A stretch of 36,262 nt of DNA from Planctomycetaceae bacterium. GTDB taxonomy: Bacteria; Planctomycetota; Phycisphaerae; Phycisphaerales; SM1A02. The notes beneath the pieces are model-generated. The model was not told where the DNA came from. It was given only the letters and a program-made list of their open reading frames with translations, and did no database searches. Positions 29,250 through 36,262 of the stretch are shown in pieces. Every line of letters begins with the position of its first letter. Within the stretch, counting starts at the first letter, position 1. A program made the translations under genes and the position numbers. The DNA lies in NCBI GenBank assembly GCA_027483065.1, contig JAIXVI010000298.1, positions 1-36,262 of the forward strand, in the 5' to 3' direction.

Positions 29250-30584
29250 ATGCCGACCACTTCACTCACCTCGCTTGCCACCTCGCTCGTTTTCGCGTTG
29301 TTCGGTGCTGCCGTTGCTGTTCCATGCACGACCTCGCTCGCAGCAACGGTCGCCGTCGATCCCTCGATGGCCGCTTCGGCGGATGAGTTTCCTGAGGAGT
29401 GGTTCTGGCGCATGGGGAAAGCGGGCGCCGCGCATCGCGCCATGACGGGAAAGCCCGCGCCCGAACTGAAGGTGAAGGGCGGCGAAAGCGGATGGACCAT
29501 CATTGGCGATGAGACACCTGAACTCGCCGCGACTCTGAAAGAGCTCAATGCTGAGGGTGGCGATATCGACGCGCTCAAAGGCAAGGTCGTCGTCGTTGAC
29601 TTCTGGGCAACGTGGTGCGGCCCCTGCCGCGCGGCGCTTCCAAAGAACGTCGAGATGATGAAGGAACTCGGGCCGAAAGGCCTCGTCGTCCTCGGCATCC
29701 ACGATGCTGCGCGCGGAAGCGACAAGATGAACGACATCGCGAAGGGCGCGTCGCTGAACTATCCACTCGCGATCGATGATGGAGGTCGGAGCGCGGCGGA
29801 GTGGAAGGTTGGATTTTGGCCAACGTACGGCGTGATCGATCGCAAGGGCATCCTGCGCGCGATTGGTTTGCAACCTCAGCATGTGCGCGCGGTCGCCGAA
29901 AAGTTGCTCGCAGAAGACGCGCCGGAAGCGAAGACGAAGCGCTCCTCGCAGAACAGCTCCTCGCAGGACAACTCCTCGCAGAACAGTGCCTCGGCGGCCT
30001 CGGCGGCCTCGGCGAAGAACCCGCGGCCTGAGCAAGTTCCCGCGATCTACCTCGAGGGTGACGCGCGCAAGCGTGCGCGTTTGGCGAGTTTCGATCTCTG
30101 CCCCGAGTCTCCAGCGCTCGGCGCGATGACGCAGTGGACAAACACCGAATTGCTCGGCGAGGGCCGTTCACTTGCAGAATTCAAGGGCAAAATCGTCGTG
30201 CTCGATTTCTGGGCGACGTGGTGCGGTCCATGCATCCAGTCGATTCCGAAGAACAACGAGATCGCGAAAAAGTACGCCGACGACGGCGTGGTGCTCATCG
30301 GCGTTTGCCACAAGGATGGCGGCGAGAAGATGACAGAGACGATTCGCTCGAAAAAGATCGAGTACCCGTGCGTCCTCGATGCGAAGGGCGAAGCAAACGC
30401 TGCCTTCAAAGTCGATGGCTATCCCGACTATGTGATCATCGATCGCGAAGGTCGCGTGCGCGGCGCGGACGTCCAGAACGGTCAAGTTCAGAACGCGATT
30501 GAGTACTTGCTGCACCAAGAGAAGAAGCAAAATGAGGCGAAGACGCAACGCGAGCAGCAAACAGACGAGAAATCGCCAGGCTGA
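29250..30584 (+). CDS. Secreted protein with two tandem TlpA/ResA-like thioredoxin domains
   Basis: Two WATWCGPC motifs (VVVVDFWATWCGPCRAALPKN and IVVLDFWATWCGPCIQSIPKN) in one ORF, N-terminal signal segment, Ser/Gln/Ala linker. Confidence 0.9.
   Translation: MPTTSLTSLATSLVFALFGAAVAVPCTTSLAATVAVDPSMAASADEFPEEWFWRMGKAGAAHRAMTGKPAPELKVKGGESGWTIIGDETPELAATLKELNAEGGDIDALKGKVVVVDFWATWCGPCRAALPKNVEMMKELGPKGLVVLGIHDAARGSDKMNDIAKGASLNYPLAIDDGGRSAAEWKVGFWPTYGVIDRKGILRAIGLQPQHVRAVAEKLLAEDAPEAKTKRSSQNSSSQDNSSQNSASAASAASAKNPRPEQVPAIYLEGDARKRARLASFDLCPESPALGAMTQWTNTELLGEGRSLAEFKGKIVVLDFWATWCGPCIQSIPKNNEIAKKYADDGVVLIGVCHKDGGEKMTETIRSKKIEYPCVLDAKGEANAAFKVDGYPDYVIIDREGRVRGADVQNGQVQNAIEYLLHQEKKQNEAKTQREQQTDEKSPG
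29943..30014 (+). repeat. In-frame 15-bp and 9-bp tandem repeats encoding the inter-thioredoxin linker
   Basis: tcctcgcagaacagc/tcctcgcaggacaac/tcctcgcagaacagt then (gcctcggcg)n, giving SSQNS SSQDN SSQNS ASAASAASA. Confidence 0.9.
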
Positions 30585-30701
30585 ACGACGAAACTCAACG
30601 AGCGAGCCCGCAGCGCTCAGGATTGAGCGGCAAGTTTCGTGCGTTCATAGCACGCAGATCGATGAAACCATTCGGGTTCGGTAGCCCTGACGACCGCGGG
30701 T

Positions 30702-31541
30702 TTACGCCGCCATCGTGCCAGCGACACCATCGCGCGTGACATAGAAGAGTTCGCGCGTGATCGGATACGGCAATCGGCGGAAATCTTCTTCGACGCGGTG
30801 CTTCAAGCGATCGAGAAACGGGTCCGGCCCGGCAGAGATCGCAATGAAAGTGTCACGTGCAGGCGTTGCGACGTAGAAGTCGCCCTTCATTTCGCGAGCC
30901 AGCCGCCCGTGCAGCGTCGAGAGGAGAAGTCGAGCTGCGTCGTAGCCATCCTGTTGCGCCACGATCGCCGCGCGTCCGCCGTCGTGCGAGTCGACGAGTC
31001 GCACTTCGAGATCGGGCGCGTAGCGCGAGAGATTTTCGCGTGAAAGCGCGTCAAGATCATCGGGCTGGAGGCCCCAACGCACCATCTGCTCCGTGGTGAT
31101 CGAGACGGTGAGTTGCGGAAGATCGATGACGAAGACGATCACCGTATCGTTCACGAACGGGATGTGCGCCACTTGCTCACGATCGAGGTGTTCGAAGATC
31201 GACAATGGTTGAATGCGCGGCATGACCCGCGTGCGTGCCACCGAGAATGGCAGCGGCGCACCTGAGATTTGATCGCCTTCTAGGAGCCTCTCGAGGTAGT
31301 TCTCAACGATCTCCGAGCCGTTGCGCGGATCGCGCAGCACCATGCGGTAGAGGTTCTCAAGCCCCAAATGGCGTCCATCAAAGACGACATGAAGTGGGCC
31401 TGTCACCGAGGCCTCGCGCGCCGGGAACTGACGCTTCAAGAGGCCGAGGACATGCGCGGCAAACGCGTCGGGTTCGAGCGGGAGGTGTTCCATGGCGATC
31501 GACCGAAGTGGTGCGAGGTGCGGCCGACGTTCGGCCTTCAT
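30702..31541 (-). CDS. DUF1444/YtpQ-like protein
   Basis: VVFDGRHLGLENLYRMV, LSRENLSRYAPDLEVRL, DGYDAARLLLSTLH, FYVATPARDTFIAIS resemble DUF1444. Start uncertain (ATG 31541 or 31493). Confidence 0.6.
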   Translation of the reverse strand: MKAERRPHLAPLRSIAMEHLPLEPDAFAAHVLGLLKRQFPAREASVTGPLHVVFDGRHLGLENLYRMVLRDPRNGSEIVENYLERLLEGDQISGAPLPFSVARTRVMPRIQPLSIFEHLDREQVAHIPFVNDTVIVFVIDLPQLTVSITTEQMVRWGLQPDDLDALSRENLSRYAPDLEVRLVDSHDGGRAAIVAQQDGYDAARLLLSTLHGRLAREMKGDFYVATPARDTFIAISAGPDPFLDRLKHRVEEDFRRLPYPITRELFYVTRDGVAGTMAA

Positions 31542-31741
31542 TTGAATTCGTCGGCGGACCGGAAACACGGCTTTCCTGAACCTTGCAACTTCCGAATGAA
31601 TTGTTCCTGACCGCCACAAGACCCGGCAACAAAGGCGCCCCGGGGCGCGCAGTGATGGCAGGACGCCCGTGCGACGCTCGACCACGCTCGACCACGCCCG
31701 CGCAACGCAACGGCCCGTGCGGCTGCCGTACACTCTGCGAA

Positions 31742-32662
31742 ATGTCCGCGTCTTCGAATCCTCTCCGCGATCCCACAAGCGTTTCCGCAAGTTCTGCTCT
31801 CCGCTCCGCGTCCGGCCCGGCCGCGGCGCTCGAGCGATGGTTCGCGACGCCTGCCGGCCCCACGCGTCCGCTCCTCATCATCGCGGGTCCGTGCGTCCTC
31901 GAAGACGACGACACCAACCGGCGCATCGGCGATGAGGTCGCTGCGGTCTGCGCCGATCTCAAACTCCCCTACGTCTTCAAGGCGAGTTTCGACAAAGCAA
32001 ATCGCTCAAGCATCAAGAGTCCGCGCGGGCCGGGGCTTGCGAAGGGCCTCGACATGCTCGCAGCGATGCGCGATCGACTCGGTGTTCCAGCGACGACCGA
32101 CATCCACGATCCAACCCAAGCGGAACCCGCGGGCAAAGTGGTCGACATGCTGCAAATCCCCGCGTTCCTCTGTCGTCAGACCGATTTGCTCGCCGCCGCC
32201 GCCGCGACCGGACGCGCGGTCAACGTGAAGAAGGGACAGTTCATGTCGGTCCCTGAGATGCGAAATGCGCTTGAGAAACTGCGCGAAGGTGGTGCGACGC
32301 GCTCCATGCTCACAGAACGCGGCACATTCTTCGGCTTCAATCGACTCGTGAATGACTTCATCGGCGTTGGCGACATGATCGAACTCGGCCGCGAGTTTGG
32401 CGCGCCCGTGTGCTTCGACGCAACCCACTCCATGCAACTTCCGGGTGGCGAGAAAACTGCGACGGGCGGCCGTCCCGATCGATGTGCGCAAGTCGCGCGC
32501 GCCGCGGTCGCGGTGGGAGTCGACGCGATCTTCCTCGAGTGCCATCCGAATCCCGCGAAGTCGAGTTCTGATGCGAGCACGATTCAGCCGTTGTCCGCGG
32601 TCCGCGAGATTCTGACATCGCTCGTCGCGATCCAGCGCGCGCTGGTTTCGGCAAACGCGTGA
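31742..32662 (+). CDS. kdsA: 3-deoxy-8-phosphooctulonate synthase
   Basis: LLIIAGPCVLEDDD, YVFKASFDKANRSS, VNVKKGQFMSVPEM, TERGTFFGFNRLVNDF, CFDATHSMQLPGG, FLECHPNPAKSSSDASTIQP. Confidence 0.96.
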   Translation: MSASSNPLRDPTSVSASSALRSASGPAAALERWFATPAGPTRPLLIIAGPCVLEDDDTNRRIGDEVAAVCADLKLPYVFKASFDKANRSSIKSPRGPGLAKGLDMLAAMRDRLGVPATTDIHDPTQAEPAGKVVDMLQIPAFLCRQTDLLAAAAATGRAVNVKKGQFMSVPEMRNALEKLREGGATRSMLTERGTFFGFNRLVNDFIGVGDMIELGREFGAPVCFDATHSMQLPGGEKTATGGRPDRCAQVARAAVAVGVDAIFLECHPNPAKSSSDASTIQPLSAVREILTSLVAIQRALVSANA

Positions 32663-32849
32663 TGACAATCGTGTCTCACGCCGCGGTCTTCCTCGTGCCG
32701 CGCAGCGACCGCTCCACGGCACGGCTCCACGCTGCTGCATCAAAACTTCCATCCGAAGCCTAGATTCCATGCGCTTCCGATGCGGCCGAATCCCGCAGAC
32801 GTGGCTACAGTGTCGATCTACCGTACGCGACGGTCCTGCTACGACTGCT

Positions 32850-33407
32850 ATGCAACGACTCTGCGACTGCTGCTCGAATCCCGCCACCGTCCACGAGACG
32901 CTTGTTGAAAACGGCGTCAAGACGGAAGTGCACCTCTGCGCCGAACACGCCGTCGAGCGTGGACTCATCGTGCCGGGACCGCACGGCCCCGCACTTGTCG
33001 TGGCGAAGTTGCTCCAAGGCCAACTATCCGCGCAGCAGCCAGCGCGCCGAGCGGTGAAGACTTGTCCCACCTGCGGAAGTTCGATGCAGTCGATTCGGGA
33101 AGCCGGCCTCGCGGGATGTCCGCTTTGCTACCGACATTTCGAAGAGGAACTTGGCGCGCTGATCAATCGCGCGCAAGGCGGCGCGACGGTGCATGTCGGC
33201 CGACATCCAGCGCACGCTGCGGAACTGGTCGATCGCGCGGCGCTCCGCAACAAACTCGCACGCGAGTTGCGCGAAGCAGTCTCGCGCGAGGAGTACGAAC
33301 GCGCAGCGAAGATTCGCGATCGACTGCAAGCGCTTGGCGGGCAAGTGAGCGACGCCTTCGCGGAGCCCGATGCTTGCGGTGCCGAAGAAGGCGGAACATC
33401 GCCATGA
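32850..33407 (+). CDS. mcsA: McsA-like zinc-binding UVR-domain protein (activator of protein arginine kinase)
   Basis: CDCCSNPATVHET...CAEHA; CPTCGSSMQSIREAGLAGCPLCYRHFEEEL; UVR motif REAVSREEYERAAKIRDRLQAL; overlaps mcsB start (ATGA). Confidence 0.88.
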   Translation: MQRLCDCCSNPATVHETLVENGVKTEVHLCAEHAVERGLIVPGPHGPALVVAKLLQGQLSAQQPARRAVKTCPTCGSSMQSIREAGLAGCPLCYRHFEEELGALINRAQGGATVHVGRHPAHAAELVDRAALRNKLARELREAVSREEYERAAKIRDRLQALGGQVSDAFAEPDACGAEEGGTSP

Positions 33408-34507
33408 CGCCAAGCGAATCGAATTCGACCGATGGCGTTCCGATGAACCCGACCCCGCCGTCGGCTTCGTCCCCGCACGCGTCCCGTCTCGTCCACTTCG
33501 ACGACACGCAGCCGCCGCCAGACGCCGACTGTGTGCTCTCAAGTCGCATTCGGCTCGCGCGAAATCTCCTCGGGTTCCACTTCGTGAACAAAGCGTCGCC
33601 ACCGATGCTCGCGGACGTGGTGCACCGGGTTCAATCCGCGCGATTCAGCGGTCCGTTTGCAGGCGGCGTGCGTTGGGTCAACGTGCAAGCGACGGCGCCC
33701 GCAGATCGCCTTTTGCTATTCGAGCGCAACCTCATTTCGCGCCCGTTTGTCGAGGCGCAGCATCCACGCGGTGTTGCGATCTCGTCCGATGAAAGCGCGA
33801 GCGTGATGGTCAACGAAGAAGACCACCTGCGACTGCAGATGCTCGCGCCGGGGCTGCAACTTGTGGCTCTCGCAGAACGGATGTTCGCACTCGATGCCGA
33901 ACTCGAACACTCACTCGAGTTCGCGTTCCATCCCCGCTTTGGCTATCTCACGGCGTGCCCGACCAACGTCGGCACCGGCATTCGCGTCAGCGCAATGTTG
34001 CATTTGCCGGCACTGCGGATGCTCGAAGAACTCGACAAAGTGCAACGCGCCGCGAAGGATCTTCACCTCGCCGTGCGCGGCTTCCACGGCGAAGGGACCG
34101 ATGCGCTTGGCGACTTCTTCCAAGTTTCGAACCAGGTCACGCTTGGGCGAAGCGAGATCGACATCGTTGCCGAGTTCAACGGCGTCATCGTTCCGCGTTT
34201 CATCGCCTACGAACGCGCGGCGCGAACAGCGCTTCTCGAGCGCGATGCGGAAGCGCTTGATGACCGAATCTATCGAGCCCTCGGCATTCTGCGCACATGC
34301 CGATTGCTCACGCTCGACGAAGCGATCAAGTTCCTCTCGCGGCTTCGTCTTGGTGCCGCAACGGGCCGCCTGACCGAAGTCCCTCTCACGTTGATCGATC
34401 GCCTCCTCCTTGAAGTGCAGCCTGCGCACCTCTCGCGCACAACGGGCTGCGAGCTCGGCGCAGATCGCGCGGCACGAGCAGAGTTTGTGCGCCGAAGCTT
34501 GCGCTGA
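33404..34507 (+). CDS. mcsB: Protein-arginine kinase McsB
   Basis: CVLSSRIRLARNLLGFHF, NEEDHLRLQML, CPTNVGTGIRVSAMLHLPAL, RGFHGEGTDALGDFFQVSNQVTLGRSE are phosphagen-kinase/McsB motifs. ATG 33404 overlaps the mcsA TGA. Confidence 0.94.
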   Translation: MTPSESNSTDGVPMNPTPPSASSPHASRLVHFDDTQPPPDADCVLSSRIRLARNLLGFHFVNKASPPMLADVVHRVQSARFSGPFAGGVRWVNVQATAPADRLLLFERNLISRPFVEAQHPRGVAISSDESASVMVNEEDHLRLQMLAPGLQLVALAERMFALDAELEHSLEFAFHPRFGYLTACPTNVGTGIRVSAMLHLPALRMLEELDKVQRAAKDLHLAVRGFHGEGTDALGDFFQVSNQVTLGRSEIDIVAEFNGVIVPRFIAYERAARTALLERDAEALDDRIYRALGILRTCRLLTLDEAIKFLSRLRLGAATGRLTEVPLTLIDRLLLEVQPAHLSRTTGCELGADRAARAEFVRRSLR

Positions 34508-34525
34508 TTCGGGCGGCACGCCCAG

Positions 34526-34600
34526 GTCGCCAACTCATCGCTCGCCAAACCATCGCTCGCCAACTCATCGCTCGCCAACTCATCGCTCGCCAACTCATCG
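34526..34600. repeat. Five 15-bp tandem units (ctcgccaactcatcg) between mcsB and trpG
   Basis: Units at 34526, 34541 (variant aaaccatcg), 34556, 34571, 34586; the trpG stop lies in the last unit. Confidence 0.97.
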
Positions 34601-35179
34601 CATGTTGAGGAAGTTCGCGAGGAGACGCGGTCCTTCGATCGTAAGGAAACTTTCTGGGTGGAATTGCACGCCTTCCAGCGGCGCCGCGCCATTGGGCGCT
34701 TTCCAACGAAGCCCCATCACCTCACCGCGTGCGGTCCATGCTGTGCGCTCGAACTCCGCGGAAATCGTCGCGGGATCCACGACGAGCGAGTGGTAGCGCG
34801 TCGCGAGAAACGGGTTGGACATGCCCGCAAAAAGGCCGCGGCCGTCGTGGTGAATCTCAGAAGTCTTTCCGTGGACCGGCTCGTCATTCCGGCGCACCAG
34901 CATGCCGTGACAATCGCCGATCGTTTGGTGCCCAAGGCACACGCCGAGAATCGGAATTCGCCCGCGAAAGTGCGCGATGAGCGCGGCGCTGACGCCCGCC
35001 TCCTTCGGCGTGCAAGGGCCGGGCGAAATCACGAGGTGCGTCGGCTTCATGGCCTCGGCACCGGCGATATCGATCCGGTCGTTGCGCACGACCTCCACGC
35101 GGAGCCCGCGATCGATCTCGCCAAAGCGCTGCACGAGGTTGAAGGTGAAGCTGTCGTAGTTGTCGATCAGGAGGAGCAC
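34595..35179 (-). CDS. trpG: Glutamine amidotransferase, anthranilate/aminodeoxychorismate synthase component II
   Basis: MLLLIDNYDSFTFNLVQRFGE, VISPGPCTPKEAG, ILGVCLGHQTIG, GVQFHPESFLT. trpG versus pabA cannot be separated from sequence alone. Confidence 0.92.
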   Translation of the reverse strand: MLLLIDNYDSFTFNLVQRFGEIDRGLRVEVVRNDRIDIAGAEAMKPTHLVISPGPCTPKEAGVSAALIAHFRGRIPILGVCLGHQTIGDCHGMLVRRNDEPVHGKTSEIHHDGRGLFAGMSNPFLATRYHSLVVDPATISAEFERTAWTARGEVMGLRWKAPNGAAPLEGVQFHPESFLTIEGPRLLANFLNMR

Positions 35180-35222
35180 AGCCGCATAGTACGGTCACGC
35201 GAAATGTGTATCTTCCCCACCC

Positions 35223-35651
35223 ATGCAGAGCGCATCCGCTGATCGATCCAATGCCGTTTGTTGCGTCCGCCTCGAAGAGGCGACCGCTTCCAAGTTCGTG
35301 GTTTCGGTGCCGGGCACCGAATACGTGCTGCAATTCGCGGCGGGCGGTTCGAGTGCGGCCGCGCCAGCACTCGCAGTCGGCAAGCGCGTCTGGGGAACCA
35401 TCACGGGCCGCGCACAGAAGATCCACCGCGCACACGCGGGCGGCGAGTTCATCGAGCCCGTCGAGGGACATCCACGCATCGTCCAGGGCCGAATCCGCGA
35501 GATCGACGCCGCATTGAACCGCGTCCTCCTTCAAGCGGTCGTCCCCATGTGGGTCACGCTCGATGCAGGTCAATCTGCGCGTGACTTTGCCGCGGGTGAC
35601 TTCGTCAATTTCTACATGGAAAGCGGCGTCGTCTTCGCACCGCAGGCGTGA
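35223..35651 (+). CDS. Conserved-looking small hypothetical protein (142 aa)
   Basis: Complete ORF divergent from trpG; beta-rich composition (FVVSVPGTEYVLQF...RIVQGRIREIDAALNRVLLQAVVPMWVTL...DFVNFYMESGVVF). No family recognised. Confidence 0.6.
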   Translation: MQSASADRSNAVCCVRLEEATASKFVVSVPGTEYVLQFAAGGSSAAAPALAVGKRVWGTITGRAQKIHRAHAGGEFIEPVEGHPRIVQGRIREIDAALNRVLLQAVVPMWVTLDAGQSARDFAAGDFVNFYMESGVVFAPQA

Positions 35652-35746
35652 GCACGGCTGCGGTGGACGAACCTTTCGCCAATCCATTCGTCTGCCTTTC
35701 CACCACAGAATCTGACCCGAACCGCGCTCCTCCCGCGCGTAACCCA

Positions 35747-36262
35747 TGACGAGTTCTGAGCCCACATCGCTCGAGCATGCATCCGTCCGAGCACCGCATC
35801 GCGGAACGATCGGCGTTGGCATCATCGGACTCGGCTTCATGGGCCGTACCCACCTCGCGTCGTACGCACGAACGGAAGGATGCGAAGTCCGCGCGCTGCT
35901 CGATCCCGCGCAACGCGCTGCCGCGGCGGGCAACCTCATCACCACGGGCGACGCTGCAAAGGACGACGTCGATCGACTCCTCGCGACGCTTCCGCGTGCG
36001 ACGAGCCTCGAAGACTTTCTCGCGCGCGGCGACGTCGACGTCGTCTCGATTTGCACGCCAACGGACACGCACGTCGACCTCGTGCGAGCCGCGATTCGCG
36101 CGAAGAAGCACGTGCTTGTCGAAAAGCCCACCGCGCTCGACGCCGATGCAATCGATGCGCTCGACCATGAAGCGCGCACCGCGGGCGTCCTCGTGATGCC
36201 TGCGCACTGCATGCGTTTCTGGCCTGCGTGGTCGTGGATGGCGGAGGCGATTCGCACACGTC
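35747..36262 (+). CDS. Gfo/Idh/MocA-family oxidoreductase, 3' truncated by window edge
   Basis: Translated by hand from ATG 35747 (absent from supplied track because it has no stop): GTIGVGIIGLGFMGRTHLASYARTEGCEVRALLDP...DVDVVSICTPTDTHVDLVRAAIRAKKHVLVEKPTALDADAIDAL. Confidence 0.9.

Noticed and set aside
30614-30629. CGCTCA-GGAT-TGAGCG hairpin after the tandem thioredoxin gene as a terminator
   Set aside because: Only a 6-bp stem and no proper T-run; too weak to call.
34526-34600. CRISPR-like array
   Set aside because: The 15-bp units are head-to-tail with no spacers; a plain tandem repeat.

Overview
The window is 36.3 kb of GC-rich bacterial chromosome with about 25 protein-coding genes. 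I saw no rRNA, convincing tRNA, CRISPR array, integrase or transposase. The gene mix (SHC, KdsA, McsA/McsB/ClpC, a Ser/Thr kinase next to a tandem FGE-sulfatase protein, M1 peptidase) suggests a Planctomycetota-like Gram-negative organism; that is inference only. Recognisable genes in order: TonB-C-like protein (5' truncated), SurE, GT2, LolC/E-like permease and LolD-like ATPase, peptidase-MA-like protein, ClpC, lipoprotein, NadB, PD40 lipoprotein, RluD-type pseudouridine synthase, arginase family, M1 aminopeptidase, Ser/Thr kinase, tandem FGE-domain lipoprotein, squalene-hopene cyclase, Gfo/Idh/MocA oxidoreductase, a membrane-anchored protein of about 15 degenerate 22-24 aa repeats, tandem TlpA-like thioredoxin, DUF1444-like protein, KdsA, McsA, McsB, TrpG/PabA amidotransferase, a small hypothetical, and a second Gfo/Idh/MocA gene running off the 3' edge. 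The most unusual signals are: (1) tandem repeats overlapping or abutting stop codons and often duplicating the stop, in one case closing all three frames; (2) a dispersed, hairpin-bearing intergenic repeat in two inverted copies about 25 kb apart, with stem sequences that differ but stay complementary; (3) an in-frame Lys/Ala-rich reading frame immediately after the stop of the 5506-6870 gene, in a region that also encodes a TGATG-overlapped 43-aa smORF; (4) the repeat protein at 27718-29088. All calls come from reading the sequence and the supplied ORF translations; no searches were run.
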